Both the position numbers and the translations under genes were made by a program. Source: Costus lasius (lineage: Eukaryota > Streptophyta > Magnoliopsida > Zingiberales > Costaceae). From it: a stretch of DNA of 64,000 nt. The notes beneath the pieces are model-generated. The model ran no database searches and was not told the DNA's origin. It worked only from the letters and a program-made list of their open reading frames with translations. The stretch covers positions 12,182,501 through 12,246,500 of the forward strand of contig CM050447.1 in assembly GCA_027563935.2 (NCBI GenBank), in the 5' to 3' direction. Below are positions 11,648-20,716 of the stretch, in pieces (the first letter of the stretch is position 1; each line of letters begins with the position of its first letter).

Positions 11648-12914
11648 AAATAATGAGCTGATTCCCACGCGAACGCTAACCGGGTGGCGCATGTGTATAG
11701 ATTACCGAAAATTGAACACAGCCACCCGAAAAGATCATTTTCCTCTTCCGTTCATTGATCAAATGTTAGAACGCTTAGCATGTAACTCACATTTCTGTTT
11801 CTTGGATGGTTTTTCAGGATTCTTTCAAATCCCGATACATCCGGACGATCAAGAAAAGACAACGTTCACATGCCCGTACGGGACATTCGCATACCGGCGC
11901 ATGCCATTCGGGTTATGCAATGCACCCGCCACGTTTCAACGGTGCATGATGGCAATTTTTTCCGATCACCTTGAAAAGATTATGGATGTGTTTATGGATG
12001 ATTTTTCGGTCTATGGGTCCTCTTTTGATGCTTGTTTAACGAACTTATCAAAGATTTTGCAGAGGTGCGAGGAGGTAGACTTAGTCCTTAATTGGGAAAA
12101 ATGCCATTTTATGGTCAAAGAAGGTATTGTCCTAGGGCACTTGATATCTGAGCGCGGTATCGAGGTGGATAAAGCCAAAGTGGATGTTATTGAAAAGATG
12201 CCACCTCCTTCTACGGTGAAGGGAGTCCGTAGCTTCCTTGGACATGCTGGATTTTACCGTCGGTTTATCAAAGACTTTTCCATCATTTCTAAGCCCCTTA
12301 CTCGCCTCCTTGCTAAAGATATTCCATTTATTTTTGATCAAGATTGTTTGACTGCTTTTTGCAAACTGAAAGCATCATTAACTTCTGCTCCTATCATGCA
12401 GCCCCCGGATTGGTCGCGCCCATTCGAGTTGATGTGCGACGCGAGTGATTTTGCGGTTGGCGCAGTCTTAGGACAGCGCAAGGATGGAAGGTTGCATGCT
12501 ATCTACTACGCGAGTAAAACCTTGGATGGAGCGCAAGCCAACTATGCCACCACTGAAAAAGAACTATTAGCGATCGTGTTTGCATTCGATAAGTTTCGCT
12601 CCTACCTAGTCAATTCTAAGGTTATTGTTTTCACTGACCATGCAGCTATCCGCTACCTCATCACCAAGAAGGACGCTAAACCGAGACTCATCCGCTGGAT
12701 ACTTCTACTGCAAGAATTTGATCTAGAAATCAAAGATAAAAAGGGAACCGAAAATGTAGTCGCGGATCATCTTTCGCGCCTTAGAGAGGAACAGTGCACT
12801 GAAGATGTTGTGAATCCGCCGATAAACGATATGTTCCCCGACGAACACCTTTTAGCTGTCACTCATGACGGCACACCCCTGGTACGCCGATTTTGTAAAT
12901 TATTTGGTATCTAA
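11604..12914 (+). CDS. Athila-type reverse transcriptase-RNase H
   Basis: This frame overlaps the end of the gag-protease frame and carries the RT palm (CIDYRKLN, then the catalytic FMDD at 11991-12002), the thumb, and an RNase H domain ([17 protein letters not shown], then [11 protein letters not shown] and [11 protein letters not shown]). RT copies element RNA into DNA and RNase H removes the RNA strand. All visible catalytic motifs are intact. It is out of frame with gag upstream (break at the G run near 11621) and with integrase downstream (break near the C run 12876-12879), so no single pol protein can be made from this copy as read. Both breaks are at homopolymers, so sequencing error is possible. 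Confidence 0.92.
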   Translation: MWSQRKGGVTMVENENNELIPTRTLTGWRMCIDYRKLNTATRKDHFPLPFIDQMLERLACNSHFCFLDGFSGFFQIPIHPDDQEKTTFTCPYGTFAYRRMPFGLCNAPATFQRCMMAIFSDHLEKIMDVFMDDFSVYGSSFDACLTNLSKILQRCEEVDLVLNWEKCHFMVKEGIVLGHLISERGIEVDKAKVDVIEKMPPPSTVKGVRSFLGHAGFYRRFIKDFSIISKPLTRLLAKDIPFIFDQDCLTAFCKLKASLTSAPIMQPPDWSRPFELMCDASDFAVGAVLGQRKDGRLHAIYYASKTLDGAQANYATTEKELLAIVFAFDKFRSYLVNSKVIVFTDHAAIRYLITKKDAKPRLIRWILLLQEFDLEIKDKKGTENVVADHLSRLREEQCTEDVVNPPINDMFPDEHLLAVTHDGTPLVRRFCKLFGI

Positions 12915-14163
12915 CATTCTACCACCAGATCTAACCTTTCAGAGGAAGAAGAAGTTTCTCTCAGATGTGCGGCATTATTATTGGGACGATCCACTCTTGT
13001 ATCGAAGATGTGCAGACGGTATTTACAGAAGATGTATACCGGAGTGGGAAGTTCGGGATGTTCTGTACCAATGTCACGCATCACCATATGGAGGACATGC
13101 AAGCACTTCCAAAACCACCTTTAAAGTGTTGCAATCCGGTTTCTATTGGCCGACCTTGTTTAAAGACACCTGGAGCTACGTTCGCTCTTACGATCAATGC
13201 CAACGCACCGGAAACATATCAAGACGTGACGAAATGCCCATGCACACTATTTTGGAAGTTGAAGTATTTGACGTGTGGGGTATTGACTTCATGGGACCCT
13301 TTCCCTCCTCCCACAACAATAGATTCATTCTCGTAGCAGTTGACTATGTGTCAAAGTGGGTAGAGGCAATGGCTTCACCAACTAATGATTCCCGTGTAGT
13401 CATGAGAATGTTTAGCAAAATCATTTTACCAAGGTTTGGAACACCAAGGGTGGTTATTAGTGACGGGGGATCTCACTTCATGGAGCGCAAATTCAAAACC
13501 CTTATGACGAAATATGGAATTCTGCACAAAGTCGCCACACCATATCATCCCCAAACAAGTGGCCAAGTAGAAGTATCAAATAGAGAAATTAAGCGGATTT
13601 CGGAGAAAACAGTTTCTCGCTCAAGAACGGATTGGTCACTAAGATTGGACGATGCCTTGTGGGCTTACCGTACCGCATTCAAAACGCCCATCGGTATGTC
13701 CCCCTTCCAACTAGTGTATGGTAAATCGTGCCACTTACCCGTGGAAATTCAGCACAAAGCATTCTGGGCAGTCAAGCTGCTGAACTTTGACCTTCAAGAT
13801 GCTGGGGATAAACGAAAATTGCAAATCAATGAACTAGATGAGTTTCGACGGGAGGCTTATGAGAATGCTAGAATTTTTAAGGAGCGAACAAAGAATTGGC
13901 ACGATTCTCGCATTACCAAGAAAAGTTTCCAAGTTGGAGATCATGTTCTGTTGTTCAACTCTAGGTTGAAGCTCTTCCCCGGAAAACTAAGGACGAGATG
14001 GTCTGGCCCTTTTGTTATTCAGCACATCTTTCCTCACGGAGCTATTGAAATATGGAGTGAGGGCACCGGTAATTTTAAAGTAAATGGACATCGCCTCAAA
14101 CATTACTTCCATGGAGATCCGATAGAGAAAGGGATGTCACATACCTTGTCCGACCCAACCTGA
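12865..14163 (+). CDS. Athila-type integrase
   Basis: The frame opens inside the RT frame and contains the zinc-binding N-terminal domain, the DDE catalytic core ([20 protein letters not shown], then the Glu in [12 protein letters not shown]) and a C-terminal DNA-binding part ([11 protein letters not shown]). Integrase joins the cDNA to the host chromosome. In the HHCC finger both His are present ([11 protein letters not shown]), but the first Cys of the usual CxxC is replaced by Tyr (codon TAC at 13189-13191, in [10 protein letters not shown]). That loses a zinc ligand and could impair the enzyme. The start at 12865 marks only the open frame; in an intact element this region continues pol. 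Confidence 0.9.
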   Translation: MTAHPWYADFVNYLVSNILPPDLTFQRKKKFLSDVRHYYWDDPLLYRRCADGIYRRCIPEWEVRDVLYQCHASPYGGHASTSKTTFKVLQSGFYWPTLFKDTWSYVRSYDQCQRTGNISRRDEMPMHTILEVEVFDVWGIDFMGPFPSSHNNRFILVAVDYVSKWVEAMASPTNDSRVVMRMFSKIILPRFGTPRVVISDGGSHFMERKFKTLMTKYGILHKVATPYHPQTSGQVEVSNREIKRISEKTVSRSRTDWSLRLDDALWAYRTAFKTPIGMSPFQLVYGKSCHLPVEIQHKAFWAVKLLNFDLQDAGDKRKLQINELDEFRREAYENARIFKERTKNWHDSRITKKSFQVGDHVLLFNSRLKLFPGKLRTRWSGPFVIQHIFPHGAIEIWSEGTGNFKVNGHRLKHYFHGDPIEKGMSHTLSDPT

Positions 14164-15085
14164 ATGCCGGCCATGGTCAAGCTAATGACCTAAAACTAGC
14201 GCTTCTTGGGAGGCAACCCAAGAATCTCTTCCCTTTTTCATTTCCTTTTGTTCCGTCTTTTACCTTTATGCAATGCTTTTTGTTAATATTGTTTAGTTTA
14301 CTCAGTTCTGAAATTCTAAATTAGTCTTTGTTGGGTTCACCTCACTTGCATCATTATTCAGTCTACTTTTCCAGATTTTGGTCTCACCCTTCTTATTCTG
14401 CAATTGTAGCTGACACCTTTGAGATGATGAAGAAATGTATCAAGGGATGCTGAATGGACTAAGGAATGAAGAAACTGCTGATAATCAGTTCTGAGAAATG
14501 AGGAAATAAGCTGAAATGGTATAAAAGTACTGTTCCTTACCAGATTTGGAAATAGCGAGATGCGCTGGACTCCTTTGTGGAAGATTTGGAGTAGCCTTGA
14601 GATGTGGAGCAGCTACTATTATTTATTGGGTTATATTATCAGTCACCACTTCCCATATTTCCTTGATGGAGTGGTTGAAGCAACAATGCTGCTCTTTGCC
14701 GGATTTTTTTTAAAACAGGGAACTACATTGAAGGAACACTGTTCCTTACCGGTTTCTAACATGAAAGCAGTGCTGAACTTCATGCTGCTGTGATACATTA
14801 TAAGGGAAATGAGGAGGGATCCCCAATCTGTGGAGGTTATTGCGGCCCAAGCTCCATTTTCAGAATCTCTGATGCCAAAAGAGGAGTGGGGAGTTACAAG
14901 CATGCAGGAACACTGTTCCTTACCGGCATCACCAGCTTGAGTGAATGAGGAGACTTCTCCTTGATGCCTCTAACGAGAATGCATTGGCTTGTTTTTATAC
15001 ACCTGAGCCTCCTCTCTATTCCTAACTTTCTCTTTTCACCCCTATCAATACTTGGAATCACCAGAAATTTTCCCTGAGAATTCGC
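14164..15085 (+). other. Non-coding spacer between integrase and extra ORF
   Basis: No conserved frame is seen. The motif GGAACACTGTTCCTTACCGG occurs exactly at 14733-14752 and 14907-14926, with a partial third copy at 14529-14542. Its core GGAACActGTTCC is palindromic. A TATA-like ATAAAAG lies just before the partial copy. Spacers of this kind separate pol from the extra ORF in Athila elements. Confidence 0.6.
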
Positions 15086-15358
15086 TGCGACCGAGGTTTT
15101 CCCAGGTCACCTAAGAACTTTTCCCGGGTGGGAAGTTCTCTGTCAACTTTGGATCTGATGCGACCGAGGTTTTCCCAGGTCACCTAAGAACTTTTCCCGG
15201 GTGGGAAGTTCTCTGTCAACTTTGGATCAGATGCGACCGAGGTTTTCCCAGGTCACCTAAGAACTTTTCCCGGGTGGGAAGTTCTCTGTCAACTTTGGAT
15301 CAGATGCGACCGAGGTTTTCCCAGGTCACCTAAGAACTTTTCCCGGGTGGGAAGTTAT
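15086..15358 (+). repeat. Tandem repeat, 73-bp unit, about 3.7 copies
   Basis: Units begin TGCGACCGAGG at 15086, 15159, 15232 and 15305 and are nearly identical. Each contains an imperfect inverted repeat, AGAACTT...TCCC then GGGA..AGTTCT (first at 15114-15139), so each unit can fold into or act as a palindrome. A similar TTTTCCCAACCCGGGAAAAG is in the LTRs. The array stops six bases before a TATA box and lies upstream of the extra ORF, which suggests enhancer-like repeats; this is inference. Confidence 0.93.
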
Positions 15359-15363
15359 CAGCT

Positions 15364-15369
15364 TATAAA
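15364..15369 (+). promoter_or_regulatory. Candidate internal promoter of the extra ORF
   Basis: TATAAA in the context GCTTATAAAGATCC lies directly after the 73-bp repeats. About 20 bases on is an AGGGTTT telo-box-like motif (15387-15393), common just after plant transcription starts. A CT/CCGCC-rich leader of about 240 bases then runs to the ATG at 15610. Together these look like a complete plant promoter and 5' leader. Confidence 0.55.
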
Positions 15370-15609
15370 GATCCGCGAGTGGGATTAGGGTTTTTCCCAC
15401 TCGCTTCCCAGCCGCCGCCAGCTTCCCTTCCTGCACCTGCGACCTCTCCTAGCCTTCAGCTCTCACCTCGCCGGCACCCTGCAAGCTCGACGCCCTCTTC
15501 TTCCCCAGCAGCGGATCACCTCCAGATCCAGTCGCCGCCTTCGCTCTCTGCGTGTGCCGTCTCCTCCCCCCTCAGATCCGACCGCTGCATTCATCCGCCC
15601 TCCAACTCG

Positions 15610-16812
15610 ATGGCGCCCAAACGAGCCGCTAAGGAGAAACGAACTGCCACGTCCAGCACACCCATAGCACCTTCAACCGAGGCAGACGTTGTCTTCCGCA
15701 CTGATGAGCAGCGCCATCGCTTTCAAGCTCTCCAAGGCAGGCGCATTGTTCATACGCGGTACGCAGATTCGTCCGCGCTTCAACGACTTGGACTCCTCGA
15801 CGACATCCGGTGGATGTTCCACCGGATTGGGTGGGATCACTTCCTCGAGAGTTGTTTTCCCACTTTTCCCCTGCTAGTGACTAAGTTCCTCAGCTCCCTC
15901 TCACTGCACGTCAACATTCATGATGAAGACGACCCAGGGCGCTTAGAGTTCCGACTCGGCAACGCAGACCACCGTCTTTTTCTCGAAGAGCTCAACAATA
16001 TATTTGGGTTTCCCCCCAGTGCTCCACGGTGTATGCCCGCCGAATTTCACGACTCCACCTTCTGGCGGCAAATCACTTCTGAGCGCCCTTATTCATCCAA
16101 GGATGCCAGATCAGCCCCAGTGACCAATCCCTGCCTCAAGTACGCCCATCGTGTGCTCTCCAACACTATTTTCGGTCGCGGGGAAAGTGAGAGCACCGTC
16201 CGGCGATCCGAACTATTTGTCCTTTGGGCTATGCTGCATGGCCACATCTTCAACTCAGCATTCTTCCTCGTCAAGCAACTCGACAAAGTCGCTCGGGCAA
16301 AGAGGGGATCCATTGTCCTCGATGGCCTCATCACCCCTATCGCTATCGCCCTTGGCATGGAACCTTACCATATGGAACGCGCACCTGGACACAATAAAAT
16401 CGACATCGAATCTTGTGTTGCTATGCGGATGATTGCACGGGAAGGTGGAATGCTCCGCCTTATTTTACCTCGAGGTCTCATCTTGTACCTCCCCAACACG
16501 GCCCGAACTTCCGTACAAGATCGACAGAACTGGAACATCACCTCTGTCGTAGACCTTGACAATGGAGAGCAACCACCCCCCTTGGCAACCGAAGCACCAG
16601 CGGGTCCCTCCCTGTCTAGCCAACATCCCCATACTACCACGGACCGAATTATACGCGCCTCTTACTCCGAGATTCTTCAGATTAGGCGCTCGCAAGCACG
16701 CATGTTCGCAAAAGTTAATGACATTGCCACTTTCCTCCACGACCATTTCCAATATCCAAGCGCCGAGGAACCCGAAGCCTCTGATGATTCAGACGCCTCG
16801 GGTGACACTTAG
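15610..16812 (+). CDS. Athila-type extra ORF in the envelope position (400 aa)
   Basis: The frame is open from about 15379, but the first ATG is 15610 in a good context (CGATGG), which gives 400 aa. The protein starts with a basic patch (MAPKRAAKEKR), then carries a conserved plant-transposon domain of the ATHILA ORF type: EQRHRFQALQGRRIV, IGWDHFL, FPLLVTKFLSSL and EELNNIFGFP. It ends in an acidic tail. No signal peptide or clear membrane span is visible, so its position is like an envelope gene but nothing seen shows an envelope function. It is uninterrupted although gag-pol is frameshifted. It sits behind its own repeat array and TATA box. Function unknown. Confidence 0.82.
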   Translation: MAPKRAAKEKRTATSSTPIAPSTEADVVFRTDEQRHRFQALQGRRIVHTRYADSSALQRLGLLDDIRWMFHRIGWDHFLESCFPTFPLLVTKFLSSLSLHVNIHDEDDPGRLEFRLGNADHRLFLEELNNIFGFPPSAPRCMPAEFHDSTFWRQITSERPYSSKDARSAPVTNPCLKYAHRVLSNTIFGRGESESTVRRSELFVLWAMLHGHIFNSAFFLVKQLDKVARAKRGSIVLDGLITPIAIALGMEPYHMERAPGHNKIDIESCVAMRMIAREGGMLRLILPRGLILYLPNTARTSVQDRQNWNITSVVDLDNGEQPPPLATEAPAGPSLSSQHPHTTTDRIIRASYSEILQIRRSQARMFAKVNDIATFLHDHFQYPSAEEPEASDDSDASGDT

Positions 16813-17304
16813 CTTGGAGAGGATATCCACCCCCTGTGAGTACTCCACGCCTATTATTTATTCGCATTTCACTTTCATGCATAGGGACTATACATCATTT
16901 AGAGTTGGGGGTGGGGTATGCATCGTTACTTTGCTTGTGATACATGCTCTTGTTTTCTTTAGTCTAATTCCTATTATCTTAGATTAGCATTAGACATTTA
17001 CATCATGAACATTAACACCAGATCTACATTTCCCAGAAAATTGTGAACTTATAGTTGAGATTGGTTTTATGGTCTGATGATAGTATCTTGTCATTGTCTT
17101 TCTGAATTAGGTCTTGTGCTCTAACCTTAAACGATAATTAACTCATCGGAAGAATGATAATCCTAGGAATCATGCCTTAAGTAAACTAAGTCACATCTCT
17201 TATGTTTCCTACTCTTGTTAAAAACTTTTGCATTCCATTTATTTGCGCAGTGACCTATATGTCCAAGTAAAGCTCTTGGAAAAGAATTTAAGGAGAGAAA
17301 AGTG

Positions 17305-17447
17305 CTCTCAAAAGAGAGCGAGGAATTATTATTTTTTTTTAAAAAAAAAAAGAGAGAGAAACAAAGGAGAGAAAAGTGCCCTCAAAAGAGGGCGAGGAGC
17401 TAAATAGAGAAAAATATGAGGAGAGAAAAGTGTCCCAAAAAGGGGAC
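17305..17447 (+). other. Three small hairpins with covarying stems
   Basis: Three related blocks, each led by GGAGAGAAAAGT and followed by GAGGA, hold the stem-loops GCTCTC-AAAA-GAGAGC (17305-17320), GCCCTC-AAAA-GAGGGC (17378-17393) and GTCCC-AAAAAG-GGGAC (17432-17447). The flanks are conserved, but stem bases change in pairs on both arms (C-G to T-A at the second pair, T-A to C-G at the third) while the A-rich loop stays. Such compensatory change is the mark of a selected RNA structure. The array lies between the extra ORF and the 3' LTR. Its role is not known. Confidence 0.8.
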
Positions 17448-17782
17448 GAGGAGGAAATAAGAATCGCATGACGATCCCAAATACTAATTCTAAATCTTTT
17501 CCTTTAAATTGAAATGAAGTTCGTGGACAAACTAGGCATTGCGCAAGTTATGAATGCAAGTCAAAGCTTGACAAAGGACATAAGATGAGGGAGCTTAATT
17601 CTCTTTTAAGTCATGAAACTTAGGCATTGAATTTCCGAAGATGAGAAAACTTGAAGTAAAATCTTTATTAGAGCATTGACCTTGTAAGAAGACATGACCG
17701 GAAACCAACTCAGTAGTCATAAAACTCTCTCAATTATAATGTTCATGAACCTAGGAATTACTGCTTGCTTAGGGACAAGCAA

Positions 17783-17806
17783 GAATTTAAGTGTGGGGAT
17801 ATTACT
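17783..17806 (+). other. Polypurine tract region before the right LTR
   Basis: AATTTAAGTGTGGGGATATT lies immediately before the LTR start TGTGATGC. It has the AAGTnTGGGG form usual for Athila elements, where it primes plus-strand DNA synthesis. The preceding GGGACAAGCAAG is also typical. Confidence 0.8.
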
Positions 17807-19107
17807 TGTGATGCATTTGTGCTTGATATTTCCATATACTATGAAGCATTTTTCTGTTAAATTATCGCGTTTGCATCATAATTTTTACTTAAATTCTGCC
17901 ATACACGCGGAATCTACACAAGATCTGGTGTTATCTAACTTTTCAGGAAATTCTGAAGAAACTGAAGTTTTCACAGCCGCGTTGTGAAGATTTTCCCAAC
18001 CCGGGAAAAGTTCCGTCTGTCATGAAAATCTGCTCGACTCTAACTCGGTGGGCTCCAAATCTTAAGGGCACTTTGGTAAATGTTAATCACGGCTATAGGG
18101 GGATAAAAGGGAAGCTTTGTGACCTTAAATGATCATCAAACCCTAATCAAGAGAAGGGAAAAACGGCTGTGGACGCGACTTGGGCGGCTGGAGAAGACAA
18201 AGCACGATTTCAAGGAAAAGAGGAGTCCTTTGAAGCCCCTAGCAAAGATTTCTTCATCTACTCAGAAAGGGGAGTCAAGATATCTCTTAATCCTTCATTG
18301 TTGCTTCTAGCCTCCAAATGGATTTCTTGAGCGTGAGCTTGTTGTCGAATATTCATGATGTCTCTAAGATGATTGTAGCTTAAAGTACTATCGGGGTTAG
18401 GGCTTAGCCCTATGCCTAAAACGCATTCATGAAGTAGTTTATTATTTTGATATGTTGGTTTGATTTAGTTGACCTAGCATATGTGTTTATCGTTTCCTTA
18501 CAACTCTTATTGCATATTATTGATCTCCGATATCGAGAGAAAAAGCGACAGCCCAATCTCGATATCGGTGTTTGTATGTTTTGGACGTTGGGAGAAAAAG
18601 CGACAGCCCAATCCCGACATCGGATCTCGTATGCTCGGGCGCGTGAAGAAGAGCACGAAAGTAGCTCTTCTCCCACGTGAGAGAACAACTATTCATCCTT
18701 CGCCCAATGGGCCTATGTAAATTTACAAGCCACGAAAGTAGGAGGTAGATTTGCATAAGCACCGAACCGTGCTGCTGAAAGGGGGCGGTTTGTACCATTT
18801 GATGGATCTCTTCAACTTATCAAACTTTGCATGTCATGTAGTTACTACTTTCGTTTGCAGATTGGCATAGCGGTGAAGCCCGATGCCCCGATATTGTCCC
18901 ATAATAGAAATCCGATCGTTTATCTGTCCGCTTGCTACTTTCCTTGCTTAGCATTTACTTATTAATTGTTAGTTATTTCGATCACTTTAAATCAACCCTT
19001 GATTTGTCTAGACTGCGACTCAAGGATTTACCGGTACTTGACAAATTGGTCTCTGTGGACGATATAATTTACTACTTCGGTTAGACCGTACACTTGTGGG
19101 CCTATCA
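17807..19107 (+). repeat. Athila-type LTR, second copy
   Basis: It is 1,301 bp, the same length as the left LTR and about 99.6% identical by eye. It is unusual in being followed not by host DNA but by the PBS and internal sequence again, so it is the middle LTR of a tandem arrangement rather than a true 3' terminus. Confidence 0.93.
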
Positions 19108-19590
19108 AGTTTTTGGCGCCGTTGCCGGGGACCAATTTCGCCATTATCGATTAAATCTGATAAATTCGCGGGATTAGATAAAAAAAAAATGCGCTCTGTA
19201 TTTTGATCCATCTTACTGTTGAAAATTTGATAATCTATCTTGAGGCTTGTGCATGCGCAGGACTTTGCGGAGTGAACATTTGATCGACGAGGATCCAGAG
19301 ATCGAAAAAACATTCCGACTCCGACGCAAGCAAGCTCGAGCTAAAGCAAAAGAGAAGCAGAATTCAACAGAAATGGACCAAAACCGCTCACTTCGAGATT
19401 TTGCATCTCCCTCCGTGCAGGGACTTCATTCGAGTATTGCCCGTCCGACTATCGAAGCTAACAACTTCGAAATAAAGCCGGCATTCCTTGCCATGCTACA
19501 GAAGGAACAATTCGGGGGAATGCCAAATGAAGATCCTGCACTCCACCTCTCAATGTTCCTAGAATACTGTGATACGTTCAAAATGGGAGG
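19108..19590 (+). pseudogene. Second, truncated copy of Athila leader and gag N-terminus
   Basis: After the middle LTR the PBS and leader recur and gag restarts (ATG at 19253). It matches the first copy except for a few substitutions (for example LIDED for LINED and SSIA for SSFA) and one extra A in the leader A-run. Gag is cut after CDTFKMGG at 19585-19590, where the sequence switches to the LTR of the enclosing element. The chimaeric 159-aa frame that continues to 19726 is an accident of this junction. Confidence 0.9.
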
Positions 19591-20123
19591 CGGCGCTCGG
19601 CAGAAACAATTTCCCCTTCTTTCCAGCGGACTCCCGGGCGCGGCGGCGCTCGGCAGAAACAACGACACGGTGGCGTCGTGCGTCGCGAGGAAGACGATGA
19701 CCCGCGGTTCGAGACGGACACTGTAGCGATTTTGACTAAGTCAAAATCGCAATGGCGAATTCGACTTCGCCGGAGAAAATTCGCGGCTGACGTAAGCCGA
19801 CGTCAGCAAAGCAAATCGGCGGAGCGCGAATTCGAAATTGAACGCTGACGTCATCCTGACGTCAGCGAGGGCAATTATTCGAGTCAAGATTGATTTTGAC
19901 TCGGCAAGGTAAATTGATTTTAGGGTTTTGATCGGATTTCCTAAATTAGGGTTAGGGTTTTCTCCGTGCGAATTGTATTTTGGGGATAAAAATTCTTCGG
20001 GGAGATTAGGGTTTCCAATTTAAGGCCGGGAACCCTAGGGAGAGTTACGTTCTGGTATTCCGCCGGACGACTCTAGGAAGCGGATAAGCGCCAATCCTAG
20101 GCCGATCCGACCGGGGCGTGACA
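19585..20123 (+). repeat. Left LTR, 3' part, of the non-autonomous element
   Basis: This resumes the LTR at the point equal to about 21604 in the right LTR and ends GGGGCGTGACA at 20123. Right after the junction, 19591-19609 (CGGCGCTCGGCAGAAACAA) is an extra copy of 19644-19662 that is absent at this place in the right LTR; it is templated filler. The rest matches the right LTR closely. Confidence 0.88.
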
Positions 20124-20716
20124 ACAGGTATCAGAACTTGGATTCAGCCATGATGTTGAATCAGAAGGATCCGAGAGGCAACACCATCACTACGGGCGAC
20201 AAGGAGTGTCGTTCTTCCAGGGCAGGGGTCCTGATGCCAACACTAGGGTGTGTTGATGCCAATGTCTAAGAGCATTGATGCCGATGTCAGGGACGTCGAT
20301 GCCGATGTCAGGGGACATCGAAGGAGACTCTATAAGAGCTCAGTGATTGCCAGATCACTTCCCGGAGCAGGGGGCTCTGATGCCATCACCAGGAGGGTGA
20401 TGAAGAGGGGTCAGCAGATCCTTTACCAAAGCAGGGGGCTTTGTTGCCAACACCAGGGCGTGTTGATGCCAATGCATAGCATTGATGCCAACACCGGGGG
20501 GGCGTCGATGCCGGTGTCAGGGACATCAAGGTTCAGCTGAGTTCAGCAAATATGGTGAAGCAAGATTATCCTTGACAAGTTTGTTGATGCAGGTTGCTAT
20601 AAGCATGGTGCAGCAAACATTCATCATCAGAGGATGGAGGACTTTGAACATTAGAGGACTAGTGTTCAACTTGCATGGAACATCGAGGGCGATGTTCAAA
20701 TCAGGTGGGGGAGAAT
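20124..20716 (+). other. PBS and short interior of the non-autonomous element
   Basis: It opens with AACAGGTATCAGAACTTGG, a variant of the initiator-Met PBS. It then contains loose repeats of GATGCCRATGTC and GTTGATGCCAA (about 20230-20530), and ends in the polypurine tract GGTGGGGGAGAAT before the right LTR. No gag or pol domain is present; the 96-aa frame is a product of the repeats. Confidence 0.82.

Larger units (their letters stand above)
7323..19590 (+). mobile_element. Athila-type Ty3/gypsy element, LTR-internal-LTR-partial internal
   Basis: The order is LTR (7323-8623), PBS, gag-protease, RT-RNase H, integrase, an extra ORF in the envelope position, PPT, LTR (17807-19107), then again PBS and the first third of gag up to 19590. 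The PBS (tRNA-Asp type), the FMDD RT motif, the DLGA protease and the extra ORF place it in the Athila group. By eye the two LTRs differ at only five of 1,301 positions, so the copy is young. The 3' end is not an LTR: it breaks inside gag and joins the host LTR of the enclosing element. The left flank is GGTGA (7318-7322); no right TSD remains. Confidence 0.9.

Noticed and set aside
15086..15358. Regularly spaced repeats that might suggest a CRISPR-like array
   Set aside because: The unit is a continuous 73-bp tandem repeat without unique spacers, in a plant retrotransposon.
15379..15609. Extension of the extra ORF upstream of the first ATG
   Set aside because: The open frame there starts with GTG and is proline/serine-rich leader sequence right after a TATA box; the first ATG is 15610.
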